NCBI RefSeq assembly: GCF_030586465.1
Contig: NZ_JAUQYP010000001.1
Coordinates: forward strand, 2,848,721-2,912,720
Source: Actinotalea lenta
GTDB taxonomy: Bacteria; Actinomycetota; Actinomycetes; Actinomycetales; Cellulomonadaceae
Length of the DNA stretch: 64,000 bases
Direction of reading: 5' to 3'
Numbering within the stretch: the stretch's first letter is position 1; every line of letters starts with the position of its first letter. The notes below the pieces were generated by a model that was not told the origin of the DNA, searched no databases, and worked only from the letters and a program-made list of their open reading frames with translations. This document shows, in pieces, positions 39,234-54,090 of the stretch. Made by a program: the position numbers and the translations under genes.

Positions 39234-39508
39234 CTACCTCCGCGAGCCCCCGAGGACCTCGGCGGAGTCCACCACCACGGTCACCTGGTCGTCGTCGACG
39301 GAGATGAAGCCTGCGTCGACCTTCGCCTCCAGCACGGAGCGGTCCAGCCCGAAGATCCGCACCGTCCCGGGCTTCAGCACGGCGAGCAGCGGCTGATGTC
39401 CGACGAGGATGCCCACCTCGCCCTCCGCTGCGGGCGCACTGACCTGCGTCGCGTCGCCGGACCACACGGTCCGGTCCCTCGCGACGAGCTCGACCTCGAG
39501 GTTGGCCA

Positions 39509-39509
<1 letters not shown>
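39234..39509 (-). CDS. atpC: ATP synthase epsilon subunit
   Basis: This is the central-stalk epsilon subunit of F1. It has 91 residues, the short actinobacterial form: the N-terminal beta-barrel (VELVARDRTVWSGDATQVSAPAAEGE, shown here in parts) with GILVGHQPLLA is present and most of the C-terminal two-helix inhibitory domain is missing. Loss of that part is common in actinobacteria. GTG 39509 shares one base with the atpD stop TAG. It is the last gene of atpIBEFHAGDC. Confidence 0.95.
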
Positions 39510-41915
<2,406 letters not shown>

Positions 41916-41917
41916 GC

Positions 41918-43549
<1,632 letters not shown>

Positions 43550-43566
43550 GGTCTGCCTCCTCATCG

Positions 43567-43582
43567 GACCGCCTCGGCGGTC
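43567..43582. other. Short hairpin between atpH and atpA
   Basis: GACCGCC (43567-43573) and GGCGGTC (43576-43582) are perfect inverted repeats with only 2 nt between them, so the real stem is about 5 bp with a 6-nt loop. It lies in the atpH-atpA gap upstream of the atpA ribosome binding site and might tune expression of the more abundant alpha subunit. No U-tract. Confidence 0.4.
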
Positions 43583-43624
43583 TGCGTGCTGCGTGGGCCT
43601 GGCGGCCCTGAGTCCTTGCGGCCG

Positions 43625-44436
43625 TCAGCCGGCCAGTCTGCGTCGAACATCGTCCAGGCGGCTCAGCACGGTGGAGTCGACCACCTGCGAACCCACCTGG
43701 ATCCGAAGCCCCCCGATCACCTGCGGGTCGACCGCGACCGTCAGGTGCACCTTGCTGCCGTAGGAACGCTGCAAGAGCTCCGCGAGCCGCGACCGCTGGG
43801 CGTCGCTCAGCGCCGTGGCGGCGGTGACCGAGGCCACCAGCATCTGCCGGCGACGGGCCGCCAGTCGGATGAGCCTGCGAAGCATGCGCACCATGGTGCG
43901 GCCGCGCGGACAGAACGCGGCCCGCGCCACGAGCTGCACGGTGGTCGGCTCCACCTTGCCGTCGAGCAACGACCGGGCCAGCTGTGCTCGGCTCTCGGCG
44001 GGCGCGCCCTGGTCCACGAGGGCACGGCGCACCTCACGTTCCGAGACCAGGAGGCGCTCGAACCGGAACAGCTCGTCCTCGACCACCTCGAGCCGGCCGG
44101 CGTCCTGCGCCGACGCGAGGACGGCGTCGGCCGCCAGCTCCTCCACCGCGTCGACGAGGTCCTCGTCATCCGACCACCGACGACGCGCGAGCTCGGCGAC
44201 CACGTCCGCGGTGCGCTCGTCCGCCGCACCGAGCAGCGAGCGCACGAGCCCGGCCTTGTCCTCGCCGCTTCGGGCCGGGTCGCTCATCGCCCGGCGCAGC
44301 GACGCGGACGCGATCAGGGCGTCCACCACCGCGAAGAGCTGGGCGCCGAGCACGGCTGCCTGCTGCTCGGCCGATCGCAGGACGGGCTCGAAGCCTTCCT
44401 GGACCGCCTCGAGCGACGCCGCACTGGTGCCCCGCA

Positions 44437-44437
<1 letters not shown>
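43625..44437 (-). CDS. atpH: ATP synthase delta subunit
   Basis: This is the peripheral-stalk delta subunit, 270 residues, in the long actinobacterial form (E. coli has 177). The extra N-terminal about 90 residues are helical. The C-terminal half has the family region VSVTAATALSDAQRSRLAELL-like sequence, then VDPQVIGGLRIQVGSQVVDSTV in parts. Here it is a separate protein, unlike mycobacteria, where delta is fused to a b-like segment. ATG 44437 shares one base with the atpF stop (TGATG). Confidence 0.95.
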
Positions 44438-46163
<1,726 letters not shown>

Positions 46164-46262
46164 TCATCGCCGGAGTGACGGGGACACCCGTCGAACCCGG
46201 ACCGAGGTTCCCGGCGATCCTAACGCAGGTCGGACATGCCCTGCTTCGCCGAACCGCGGCAC

Positions 46263-46715
46263 TCAGGTGCCCGGCGCGGAGTACGGTACCCGACCCTTGG
46301 CGACGGCGCGATAGTCCAGCAGGGCGGAGCCGAGCGCGCCCACCACCAGCACCCCGACCAGGACGCGACGGTCGTAGAAGTCGCGGTCGGCCAGCACCGC
46401 GAGCACCACCATGAGCAGCAGCATCTTGCCCAGCCAGGCCCCGAGCACGACCCCGGCGGTGGTCGTGGCGCTGGACCGGGTCGTCCGCAGCACGCTGACG
46501 ACGGTGGTGCCGCTGAACACCAGCGTGACCGCGACCCCGATCAGGGCGCCCCACAGCCCGCTGCTGCCGGCGATGACGAGACCCACGACCGTCCCGACCA
46601 CGCCCACGGCGACGACCAGGACGAGCATGTCCCGCAGCGCCCGCCGCAGGACCGGGCGCAACGGGTCGTCCGGGGTCGGCGCGGCCTCGGGACGGTCGGC
46701 GTCGGGAGCTGACAT
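46263..46715 (-). CDS. atpI: AtpI-like membrane protein (ATP synthase protein I)
   Basis: This 150-residue protein has about four membrane helices (LVLVVAVGVVGTVVGLVIA; LWGALIGVAVTLVFSGTTVVSVL; AGVVLGAWLGKMLLLMVVLAVLA, in parts; VLVGVLVVGALGSALLDYRAVA) and sits at the head of the atp operon, where AtpI proteins lie. Family members help c-ring assembly or cation transport; the sequence is poorly conserved. ATG 46715 is followed at 124 nt by atpB. A TAGGGT box 9 nt upstream overlaps the wecA stop, so the atp operon likely starts here. Confidence 0.8.
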   Translation of the reverse strand: MSAPDADRPEAAPTPDDPLRPVLRRALRDMLVLVVAVGVVGTVVGLVIAGSSGLWGALIGVAVTLVFSGTTVVSVLRTTRSSATTTAGVVLGAWLGKMLLLMVVLAVLADRDFYDRRVLVGVLVVGALGSALLDYRAVAKGRVPYSAPGT

Positions 46716-46724
46716 GGTCCTCGC

Positions 46725-46730
46725 ACCCTA
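46725..46730 (-). promoter_or_regulatory. Putative -10 box of the atp operon (TAGGGT), overlapping wecA stop codon
   Basis: On the minus strand TAGGGT begins with the TAG stop codon of wecA (46730-46728) and ends 9 nt before ATG of atpI. GAGG in the spacer could also act as a short ribosome binding site. Confidence 0.4.
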
Positions 46731-47843
46731 GTCGATCGCCGGGGCGCGATCCGTGTCACGCGCGCGCCCGCGCAGGGGCCCGAGCGTGAGCAGGAGCGCC
46801 ACCACGCTGCCTATCCCGAGCACGACGAGCGCCTGGGTGGTCGTCAGCTCCACCAGCAGGGCAGCGTCGAACGCGAACAGCGCCGTCCACAGGTACAGGA
46901 CGCCGACGGCCCGACGGTGCGAGTGACCGAGCTGGAGCATCCGGTGGTGCAGGTGCAACCGGTCCGGGTGGAACGGCGACTTCCCGTGACTCATCCGGCG
47001 GACCACGGCCAGTCCCATGTCCAGCAGCGGTAGCAGCAGCACGGCCACCGGCAGCAGGATCGGCAGGAACGCCGGGACCTGCTGGCGGGCCGTGAGGGTC
47101 GCCGCGTCGATCTGCCCGGTGACGACGATCCCGGCGGCGGCGAACGTCAGCCCGATCAGCATCGACCCCGAGTCGCCCATGAAGATCCGGGCGGGGTTCA
47201 CGTTGTGCGGGAGGAAACCGAGGCACGCGCCCACCAGCACGGCGAGGATCACGCTCGCGACGTTCGCGTAGTCCGCGGAGATGTTCCGCGTGATCAGGTA
47301 GGTGTAGAGGAGGAAGGCAGACCCCCCGATGGCGGCCACGCCCGCCGCCAGGCCGTCCAGGCCGTCGACGAAGTTCACCGCGTTGATCGCGACCACGACG
47401 ACCAGCACGGTCGCGAACAGCGACATCCGGCTGGACGGGATGGTCAGGCCGGCGATCGGCAGCGCGTACAGCTGCACCCCGCCCCACCAGGCCATCAGGC
47501 CACCGGCCAGCACCTGGCCGATCAGCTTGGTGAGCCAGTCCAGCTCCCAGATGTCGTCCGCCACCCCCAGCAGGGCCACGACGGCCCCGGCACCGAGCAC
47601 GGCCCACGGGATCGGGCCGGCGAACACGTCGGCGAGGAAGGGGATCCGCGACCCGACCAGCAGCGCCACCGCCATGCCCGCGAGCAGGGCCAGGCCGCCC
47701 ATCCGAGGGATCGGCGCGGTGTGCACGTCACGCTCCCGCGGCGCCGTGATCGCCCCCGACGCGGTGGCCAGGCGGCGCGCCAAGGGCGTGACCAGCCAGG
47801 AGACCGCCGCGGCGATCAGCAGCAGCAGCAGGTAGGTCCTCAT
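46728..47843 (-). CDS. wecA: UDP-GlcNAc:undecaprenyl-phosphate GlcNAc-1-phosphate transferase (WecA/Rfe-like)
   Basis: This 371-residue integral membrane protein starts lipid-linked synthesis of arabinogalactan, teichoic acid or another wall polymer. It has about 11 membrane helices and the family motifs GVADDIWELDW, AVNFVDGLDGLAAG, FMGDSGSM and the HLHHR-type loop (DRLHLHHRMLQLGHS). In mycobacteria wecA lies at the same place between sua5 and the atp operon and starts arabinogalactan linker synthesis. MraY is ruled out by gene context. ATG 47843 overlaps the sua5 stop (ATGA). Confidence 0.9.
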   Translation of the reverse strand: MRTYLLLLLIAAAVSWLVTPLARRLATASGAITAPRERDVHTAPIPRMGGLALLAGMAVALLVGSRIPFLADVFAGPIPWAVLGAGAVVALLGVADDIWELDWLTKLIGQVLAGGLMAWWGGVQLYALPIAGLTIPSSRMSLFATVLVVVVAINAVNFVDGLDGLAAGVAAIGGSAFLLYTYLITRNISADYANVASVILAVLVGACLGFLPHNVNPARIFMGDSGSMLIGLTFAAAGIVVTGQIDAATLTARQQVPAFLPILLPVAVLLLPLLDMGLAVVRRMSHGKSPFHPDRLHLHHRMLQLGHSHRRAVGVLYLWTALFAFDAALLVELTTTQALVVLGIGSVVALLLTLGPLRGRARDTDRAPAID

Positions 47844-48472
47844 GCGATGTCGGCGACCTCGGCGACCTCGCGGAGCCGATCGATGCCGATCGCACCGGCA
47901 CGCACCAGCCGGAGCCCGTCGGTGGCGTCCACGATGGACGACGCCACGCCGCCGGGGGCCGGCCCCCCGTCCAGGTACACCGTCACGGAGTCCCCGAGCT
48001 GCTCGCGCGCCTCGTCGGCCGTCCGGGCTGCCGGGTTCCCCGTGCGGTTCGCCGAGGAGACGGCGAGCGGACCGGTCCGTGCGAGCAGCGCCAGCGCCGC
48101 GGGGTGGTCGGGCATCCGCACCGCGACGGTCCCGCGAGTCTCCCCCAGGTCCCAGGCGAGCGACGGGTGGGAGCGCAGGATGACGGTCAGGCCGCCCGGC
48201 CAGAACGCCTCGACGAGCGCGCGGGCCGCGGCGGGCACGTCGGTGCACAGGCCGTCGAGGGTCGCGACCGCGGGGACCAGGACGGGCGGGGGCATCTGGC
48301 GTCCCCTGCCCTTGGCCGCGAGCAGCCGCGCCACGGCTGCGGCGTCGAAGGCGTCGGCGCCGATCCCGTAGACGGTGTCGGTGGGCAGCACCACGAGGCC
48401 ACCGCGCCCCAGCGCGTGCACCGCCTCGTCCAGCGCGGGGCCCCAGGTGGCCGGGTCGGTGACGTCGTTCAC
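47840..48472 (-). CDS. L-threonylcarbamoyladenylate synthase (Sua5/YrdC/YwlC)
   Basis: This 210-residue enzyme makes threonylcarbamoyl-AMP for the t6A37 modification of ANN-decoding tRNAs. It has the YrdC fold with GGLVVLPTDTVYGIGADA, a KGRGRQMPPPVLV ATP site, WPGGLTVILRS, VAVRMPDHPAALALL, and LAVSSANRTGNPA. The C-terminal Sua5 domain is absent, as in YwlC/YrdC forms. GTG 48472 has TAGACT 7 nt upstream that overlaps the prmC stop. It is coupled to wecA. Confidence 0.92.
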   Translation of the reverse strand: MNDVTDPATWGPALDEAVHALGRGGLVVLPTDTVYGIGADAFDAAAVARLLAAKGRGRQMPPPVLVPAVATLDGLCTDVPAAARALVEAFWPGGLTVILRSHPSLAWDLGETRGTVAVRMPDHPAALALLARTGPLAVSSANRTGNPAARTADEAREQLGDSVTVYLDGGPAPGGVASSIVDATDGLRLVRAGAIGIDRLREVAEVADIA

Positions 48473-48479
48473 GGCCGCG

Positions 48480-48485
48480 AGTCTA
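48480..48485 (-). promoter_or_regulatory. Putative leaderless -10 box of sua5-like gene (TAGACT), overlapping prmC stop codon
   Basis: On the minus strand TAGACT begins with the TAG stop of prmC (48485-48483) and ends 7 nt before GTG 48472. Confidence 0.45.
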
Positions 48486-49421
48486 GGCCGGGCCGCCCGC
48501 GCCGGGGTGCCGGGCCCGCCGCGCGACGACCATCCGGTCACGGCCCGCCAGGTCGGGCCGGGTGCGCACCTCGTCGAACGCGCCGGTTCCGGCGACCAGG
48601 TCACGCACCGCGGCGGCCTGCACCTCGGCGTGCTCCATCACGAGCAACCCCCCGGGCACCAGCAGCACGACGGCACGCTCGACGACGGCGCGAGGGACGT
48701 CCAGCCCGTCGTGGCCCCCGCCGTAGAGGGCGAGGTCCGGGTCGTGCTCCCGCACCTCCGGCTCCCTCGGCACGGCGTCGGGCGGGATGTACGGGGGGTT
48801 GGAGACGAGCACGTCGACCCGCCCGGCGAGGTCGGTCAGCAGCGCAGGGTCGCGCACATCGCCGGCCACGACCCGGACGTCCTGCGCGCCGACGGCCGCG
48901 GCGTTCGCCTCCGCCAGGCGCACCGCCTCGGGCGCGAGGTCGACGGCCACGACGCGCGCACCGGGGACCTCGGTGGCCACCGACAAGGCGATGCCACCCG
49001 CCCCGCAGCACAGGTCGACCACGACGGGGCGAGGTGCGCGAGCGGCCGCTCCGTCGATGGCCGCCTGGGCGACCATCTCCGTCTCGGGCCGCGGCACGAA
49101 CACCCCGGGCGCCACCTGCAGCGTGAGGTGCCGGAAGCCGGTGCTGCCCACGATGTGCTGCAACGGCTCGCGGCGCGCACGCCGGTCGACAGCCGACGCG
49201 AACCGGGTGAGCTCGCGCGCCGAGAGCCGCTCCGGCAGCGGCACCGGCAGCCGGTCGGTGCCCAACGCGTGGGCCAGCAGCGCGCGGGCGTCCGCCGCCG
49301 GGGAGGCGACGCCCGCCTCGACCAGGAGACGGCGAGCCGCCTCCAGGTGCTGGCGGACGCTCGCGTCCTGCCTCGGGGGCTCGGCCCCGTCGGCCGGTGG
49401 CCCGACTCCCGACGCGCTCAC
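48483..49421 (-). CDS. prmC: Peptide chain release factor N5-glutamine methyltransferase PrmC
   Basis: PrmC methylates the glutamine of the GGQ motif in release factors. The 312-residue protein has an N-terminal helical domain ([33 protein letters not shown]), the SAM site [32 protein letters not shown] and the catalytic NPPY at about 208-211. GTG 49421 overlaps the prfA stop (GTGA), and its substrate RF1 is the product of that upstream gene. Confidence 0.95.
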   Translation of the reverse strand: MSASGVGPPADGAEPPRQDASVRQHLEAARRLLVEAGVASPAADARALLAHALGTDRLPVPLPERLSARELTRFASAVDRRARREPLQHIVGSTGFRHLTLQVAPGVFVPRPETEMVAQAAIDGAAARAPRPVVVDLCCGAGGIALSVATEVPGARVVAVDLAPEAVRLAEANAAAVGAQDVRVVAGDVRDPALLTDLAGRVDVLVSNPPYIPPDAVPREPEVREHDPDLALYGGGHDGLDVPRAVVERAVVLLVPGGLLVMEHAEVQAAAVRDLVAGTGAFDEVRTRPDLAGRDRMVVARRARHPGAGGPA

Positions 49422-50506
49422 CGACCACCCGCAGCGAGCCGCGCGGCCTCGTCGGCCTCGATCGCCGAGCGCACCACGGCTTCGAGATCACCGGCGAGCA
49501 CCTGGTCCAGGTTGTAGGCCTTGTACCCCGTGCGATGGTCGGCGATCCGGTTCTCCGGGAAGTTGTAGGTCCGGATGCGCTCCGACCGGTCCACCGTGCG
49601 CACCTGGGAACGGCGCGCAGCGGACGCCTCCGCGTCGGCCACCTCCTGCTGGGCGGCGAGCAGGCGCGCGCGCAGGATGCGCAGTGCCTGCTCCTTGTTC
49701 TGCAGCTGGGACTTCTCGTTCTGGCAGGAGACCACCGTCCCGGTGGGCAGGTGCGTGATGCGGACCGCGGAGTCGGTGGTGTTCACGCTCTGGCCGCCCG
49801 GGCCGGACGAGCGGTACACGTCGATGCGCAGGTCGGCGGGATCGATCTCGACCTCTGCGGGGTCGTCGACCTCGGGCAGCACCACGACGCCGGCCGCCGA
49901 GGTGTGGATCCGGCCCTGCGACTCGGTGACCGGCACGCGCTGGACGCGGTGCACGCCCCCCTCGTACTTCAGGTGGGCCCACACGCCGTCGGCGGGCTCG
50001 CCGACGCTGCGGGCCTTGACCGCGACGGTCGCGTCCTTCACTCCGCCGAGGTCGGACTCCGTCAGGTCGACGACCTGGGTCTGCCACCCCTTGCGCTCGG
50101 CGTAGCGCTGGTACATGCGGAGCAGGTCGCCCGCGAACAGCGCGGACTCCTCGCCGCCCTCCCCCGCCTTGATCTCCAGGAGCACGTCGCGCGCGTCGTC
50201 CGGGTCGGTGGGCAGCAGCACCCGGCGCAGCGCCTCGGCGGCGTCGTCGCGGGCCCGGGAGAGCGCAGCCGCCTCGTCGGCGAACGACGGGTCCTCGGCT
50301 GCCAGCTCGGCCCCCGCGGAGGCGTCCTCCGCCGCTGCGGCCCACGCCTGGTGAGCCGCGACCACGCGCCGGAGCTCGGCGTACCGGCGCCCCACGCGTC
50401 GGGCCCTGCCGGGATCGGCGTGCAGCTCAGGGTCGGCGAGCGCACGCTCGAGCTCGGCGTGCTCCGCGAGCAGCGGCGCGACGGCGCCGAACGGGTCCTC
50501 GCTCAC
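49418..50506 (-). CDS. prfA: Peptide chain release factor 1
   Basis: RF1 ends translation at UAA and UAG. The 362-residue protein has the anticodon-like [15 protein letters not shown] region (PxT-type motif, here PVT), the catalytic GGQ at about 237-239 in [10 protein letters not shown], and [19 protein letters not shown] 50506 has GGGAGG about 9 nt upstream. A strong hairpin between rpmE and this gene shields it from rpmE transcription. It leads prfA-prmC. Confidence 0.97.
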   Translation of the reverse strand: MSEDPFGAVAPLLAEHAELERALADPELHADPGRARRVGRRYAELRRVVAAHQAWAAAAEDASAGAELAAEDPSFADEAAALSRARDDAAEALRRVLLPTDPDDARDVLLEIKAGEGGEESALFAGDLLRMYQRYAERKGWQTQVVDLTESDLGGVKDATVAVKARSVGEPADGVWAHLKYEGGVHRVQRVPVTESQGRIHTSAAGVVVLPEVDDPAEVEIDPADLRIDVYRSSGPGGQSVNTTDSAVRITHLPTGTVVSCQNEKSQLQNKEQALRILRARLLAAQQEVADAEASAARRSQVRTVDRSERIRTYNFPENRIADHRTGYKAYNLDQVLAGDLEAVVRSAIEADEAARLAAGGR

Positions 50507-50529
50507 GACCCACCTCCCGTGACATGCCA

Positions 50530-50572
50530 GACGCCGGCGGGACGCCACCGTCGAGGTGGTCCCGCCGGCGTC
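50530..50572. terminator. Very strong hairpin between rpmE and prfA
   Basis: GACGCCGGCGGGAC (50530-50543) pairs perfectly with GTCCCGCCGGCGTC (50559-50572); the inner CCACC and GGTGG can pair too. It lies 8 nt after the rpmE stop on the minus strand and before prfA. This is a good candidate for an intrinsic terminator of rpmE mRNA, without a marked U-tract. Confidence 0.8.
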
Positions 50573-50579
50573 GGACGAG

Positions 50580-50798
50580 CTACTTGGCGGCCGAGCGCTT
50601 GCCGTACCGCGCCTCGAACCGGGCCACCCGGCCACCGGTGTCGAGGATCTTCTGCTTGCCCGTGTAGAACGGGTGGCAGGCGGAGCACACCTCGGCGTGG
50701 ATCTGGCCGGAGGTCTGCGTGCTGCGGGTGGTGAACGTGTTTCCGCAGGTGCACGTCACCTCGGTGGTGACGTAGGCGGGGTGGATGTCCTTCTTCAC
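50580..50798 (-). CDS. rpmE: 50S ribosomal protein L31 (zinc-binding form)
   Basis: L31 bridges the ribosomal subunits. The 72-residue protein has KKDIHPAY and the zinc cysteines CTCGN...[14 protein letters not shown], so it is the C+ form; zinc-starved actinobacteria often switch to a C- paralogue, and none is seen here. GTG 50798 has GAGGAG about 7 nt upstream. It sits between rho and prfA and is closed by a strong hairpin. Confidence 0.97.
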   Translation of the reverse strand: MKKDIHPAYVTTEVTCTCGNTFTTRSTQTSGQIHAEVCSACHPFYTGKQKILDTGGRVARFEARYGKRSAAK

Positions 50799-50861
50799 GG
50801 GCTTCTCCTCATCGCGGTGTCCCCGGGTCGCAGGCGGACGCCCACGTGAACCGGAGACCGA

Positions 50862-50874
50862 GCAGACAGTCTGC
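50862..50874. promoter_or_regulatory. Perfect palindrome in rpmE upstream region
   Basis: GCAGAC-A-GTCTGC is a perfect 6-1-6 inverted repeat about 65 nt before the rpmE start codon. On the minus strand it overlaps a weak -10-like CAGACT, with TTGCAG about 19 nt upstream (50894-50899). It could be an operator, but no regulator is assigned. Confidence 0.35.
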
Positions 50875-50932
50875 CATGGCGTGGGTCCAACGCTGCAACG
50901 CGCGGGAACCTTCCCTGGTCCGGTCCTGGGTC

Positions 50933-52903
50933 TCAGTCGTCCTTCCCGGGCACCCCCGGGGTGGTCTTCTGGACCTGGAGCAGGAACTCCACGTTCGACT
51001 TGGTCTCGCGGAGCTTGGACAGCAGGAGCTCGATCGCCTGCTGCTGGTCCAGCGCCGAGAGCACGCGGCGCAGCTTCCAGTTGATCTTGAGCTCGTCGGC
51101 TGCGATGAGGACCTCCTCGCGGCGGGTGCCGGACGCGTCGACGTCCACCGCCGGGAAGATCCGCTTGTCCGCGAGCTGCCGGGAGAGCTTGAGCTCCATG
51201 TTCCCGGTGCCCTTGAACTCCTCGAAGATCACCTCGTCCGCCTTGGAGCCGGTCTCCACCAGTGCGGTCGCGAGGATGGTCAGCGAACCGCCCTCCTCGA
51301 TGTTGCGGGCCGCGCCGAAGAACCGCTTGGGCGGGTACAGGGCCGAGGAGTCCACACCACCGGACAGGATGCGGCCGCTGGCCGGCGCCGCGATGTTGTA
51401 CGCCCGGCCCAGGCGGGTGATCGAGTCGAGCAGCACCACGACGTCCTGGCCGAGCTCGACGAGCCGCTTGGCCCGTTCGATCGCGAGCTCTGCGACGGTG
51501 GTGTGGTCGTCCGCGGGCCGGTCGAAGGTCGAGGCGATGACCTCGCCCTTGACCGTGCGCTGCATGTCCGTGACCTCCTCGGGCCGCTCGTCGACGAGCA
51601 CGACCATGAGGTGGACCTCGGGGTTGTTCGTGGTGATCGCGTTCGCGATCGCCTGCAGCACGAGCGTCTTGCCGGCCTTGGGTGGGGAGACGATCAGGCC
51701 GCGCTGACCCTTGCCGATCGGCGCGACGAGGTCGATGACGCGCGTCGTGAGCAGGCCCGGGTCGGTCTCGAGCCGCAGGCGCTCCTGGGGGTACAAGGGG
51801 GTGAGCTTGCCGAAGTCGGGGCGCCTGCGGGCCTCGTCCGGCTTCAGGCCGTTGACGGAGTCGAGCCGCACCAGGGGGTTGACCTTGGCGTTACGACCCT
51901 GGGCCTGCTGCTCGCCCTCCCGCGGCTGGCGCACCGCACCGGTGACCGCGTCACCCTTGCGCAGCCCCTGCTTGCGGACCTGGTTCATCGAGACGTACAC
52001 GTCGTTCTCGCCGGGCAGGTAGCCCGAGGTGCGCACGAACGCGTAGTTGTCCTTGATGTCGAGGATGCCGGCGACCGGGACGAGGACGTCGTCCTCGGCC
52101 ACCTCGATCTCGTCGTAGGCCGTCAGGTCGGCCTGACCGCCCCGGCCACCGCGGCGCTTGTTGCGGTCCCGGTAGCGACCGCGACGTCGGCGACCACCGC
52201 CGTCCTCGTCACGGCCGCCCTGGCTGCCCTGGTCACGGCTGCCCTGGTCACGGCTGCCCTGGTCACGGCCGCTCTGGTCACGGCCGCCCTGGCTACGGCT
52301 GCCCTGGTCCTGGGAGCCCTGGCCCCGGCCGCCCTCGTCCCGGCCGTCCTGGCCGTGCTCGCGCTGCCGGCCGCCGGGCTGCTGCCTGTCGTCCTGGTCC
52401 TGCCGCTCGTCACCGGCCGGTGCCCCTTCCTCACGACCCGCGCGGCGCGGTCGGCGCCCCTCGGACACCGCACGCGCCGCGTCCGCAGCGCGTGCAGCCC
52501 GCTCCGAGCGCGGCTGGTCCTGCGTACGGGTCGGGAGCTCGATGCCCAGGGTGTCGTCCACGGGCGCGGACGAACGCTGCCCCCGCGCGCGCCGCGGCGT
52601 GCTCGGCGCGCCTGCGTCGGCCGTACCGCCCTCGGAGGGCTGCACGCCGTTCGAACCGCTCGCGGCGGAACCGCCGCCGGACTGCTCGGGAGCGGGCTCA
52701 GCACTCGCCTGGGCGGCCGCCTTGCGGGAGCGGCCGGACGGCTTGTCGCCCCGGTGCTCCCGGATCGCCGCGACGAGCTCGGGCTTGCGCATCCCGGCGG
52801 CGCCGGGAAGGCCGATCTCGGCGGCGAGGGCCTGGAGCTCGGGCAGGCGCATGCTCGACAGCGCGCCGGAGCGCCCGCGCTCGGCCTGGATGGTCTCTGA
52901 CAC
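50933..52903 (-). CDS. rho: Transcription termination factor Rho, with long RG/DQGS-rich insertion
   Basis: This hexameric RNA helicase ends transcription. It has 656 residues against 419 in E. coli. The N-terminal helical domain ([31 protein letters not shown]) is followed by a disordered insertion of about 200 residues with repeated RDQGS and [14 protein letters not shown], then the RNA-binding OSB domain ([19 protein letters not shown]), Walker A PPKAGKT at about 407-413, and the C-terminal KRVF-like [12 protein letters not shown]. Such inserts are known in actinobacterial Rho and bind RNA. GTG 52903 has AAGGA 7 nt upstream. Confidence 0.97.
   Translation of the reverse strand: MSETIQAERGRSGALSSMRLPELQALAAEIGLPGAAGMRKPELVAAIREHRGDKPSGRSRKAAAQASAEPAPEQSGGGSAASGSNGVQPSEGGTADAGAPSTPRRARGQRSSAPVDDTLGIELPTRTQDQPRSERAARAADAARAVSEGRRPRRAGREEGAPAGDERQDQDDRQQPGGRQREHGQDGRDEGGRGQGSQDQGSRSQGGRDQSGRDQGSRDQGSRDQGSQGGRDEDGGGRRRRGRYRDRNKRRGGRGGQADLTAYDEIEVAEDDVLVPVAGILDIKDNYAFVRTSGYLPGENDVYVSMNQVRKQGLRKGDAVTGAVRQPREGEQQAQGRNAKVNPLVRLDSVNGLKPDEARRRPDFGKLTPLYPQERLRLETDPGLLTTRVIDLVAPIGKGQRGLIVSPPKAGKTLVLQAIANAITTNNPEVHLMVVLVDERPEEVTDMQRTVKGEVIASTFDRPADDHTTVAELAIERAKRLVELGQDVVVLLDSITRLGRAYNIAAPASGRILSGGVDSSALYPPKRFFGAARNIEEGGSLTILATALVETGSKADEVIFEEFKGTGNMELKLSRQLADKRIFPAVDVDASGTRREEVLIAADELKINWKLRRVLSALDQQQAIELLLSKLRETKSNVEFLLQVQKTTPGVPGKDD
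52211..52312. repeat. 15-bp tandem coding repeats in rho
   Basis: The unit CTGGTCACGGCTGCC recurs about six times with small changes. On the minus strand it encodes RDQGS or SQGGRDQ-type peptides in the disordered insertion of Rho. Confidence 0.9.
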
Positions 52904-53175
52904 GAAGGATCCTTCCCCCTCGTCGGTGGTCGGCACGCAGGCCTGGTCCACCGCAGGGTCACGTCCGATGAGTGATGCGGAACGTCGGAGCCACGCGACC
53001 GCGCTCCGCGTCGAGCGGACCGGTGGTGGCGAGGTCCCACCGGCAGACGAACCGAGATCGCCGAGGAGCCGGGGGATGCCACGAGGATAGCACCGCGGGG
53101 CAGGTCGGTGAGGACGGCCGTACGCCCCACCGGGAAATCACCCGGTGCGGCCAACCACGCGCGCGAAGCGGGAGG
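52904..53175. other. Long leader region of rho (thrB-rho gap)
   Basis: This 272-nt gap has no gene. A TATCCT box at 53084-53089 would give rho a leader of about 174 nt. No thrB terminator with a long stem was found. Long leaders used for feedback control are known for rho in other bacteria. Confidence 0.5.
53084..53089 (-). promoter_or_regulatory. Putative -10 box of rho (TATCCT)
   Basis: On the minus strand TATCCT lies about 180 nt before GTG of rho. No convincing -35 element was found. Confidence 0.4.
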
Positions 53176-54090
53176 TCAGAGCCGCTCGGCGAGTGCCCCG
53201 TCCGCCAGACCCGGGGCGAGCACGTGCCAGGCGTCGCGGACCCCGAGCTCCTCGAGCACCTCGTCGCGCGCGGCCGTCCCGTCTCCGCTCTCGAGCACCA
53301 GCACGGAGGGCCCGGCCCCGGAGACCACCGCCGCCTGCCCGGCCGCGCGCAACGCCTGGACCAGCTCCCAGGTGCGTGGCATGACCTCGGCGCGATAGTG
53401 CTGGTGCAGCCGGTCCTCGGTCGCGGCGAGGAGGAGCTCCGGGCGATGGCACAGCGCCTGAACGAGCAGCGCGGCACGGCCGGCCGTGAAGGCGGCGTCG
53501 GCGTGCGGGACCACGTCGGGGAGCACCCTGCGCGCCGTGGCGGTCGCGAGTCGCTCGCGCGGGACGAGCACGACGGGGACGACGTCGGGGTGCACCGGAA
53601 GCTGTGTCGCATGTGGGCCGTCCTCGCCGACCCAGCACACGGTCGCGCCGCCCAGGATGGCCGGAGCCGCGTTGTCGGGGTGTCCCTCGAAGGCCGAGGC
53701 GATCGAGAAGGCACGCGTGTTGTACAGGGCCTCCGGCTCGGCGATCAGCATCCGCGCGGCGAGGATCCCGGCGACCACCGCAGCCGCCGAGGACCCCATC
53801 CCGCGCCCGTGCGGGATGGTGTTGCGGCACCGCAGGTGCAGACCGGTCTGCGGGGCACCGACCTCGTCCAGCGCGGCCCGGATCGCCCGCACGACGAGGT
53901 GGTCCTCCCCCGTCGGCAGCTCCCCGGCGCCCTCGCCGGTGATCTCGACCCGTACGTCGGGCGACCCCAGTGCCCAGACCTCGACCTCGTCGTGATGGTC
54001 GAGGGCCAGCCCGAGCGCGTCGAACCCGGGCCCCAGGTTCGCGCTCGTCGCCGGGACGCGCACCCGGACATGGTCGGCCCCGAGCCTCAT
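53176..54090 (-). CDS. thrB: Homoserine kinase
   Basis: ThrB phosphorylates homoserine in threonine synthesis. The 304-residue GHMP kinase has [22 protein letters not shown] at the start (in parts), the ATP loop [18 protein letters not shown], and the C-terminal [13 protein letters not shown] 54090 overlaps the thrC stop (ATGA, 54087-54090). It is the last gene of hom-thrC-thrB. Confidence 0.96.
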   Translation of the reverse strand: MRLGADHVRVRVPATSANLGPGFDALGLALDHHDEVEVWALGSPDVRVEITGEGAGELPTGEDHLVVRAIRAALDEVGAPQTGLHLRCRNTIPHGRGMGSSAAAVVAGILAARMLIAEPEALYNTRAFSIASAFEGHPDNAAPAILGGATVCWVGEDGPHATQLPVHPDVVPVVLVPRERLATATARRVLPDVVPHADAAFTAGRAALLVQALCHRPELLLAATEDRLHQHYRAEVMPRTWELVQALRAAGQAAVVSGAGPSVLVLESGDGTAARDEVLEELGVRDAWHVLAPGLADGALAERL

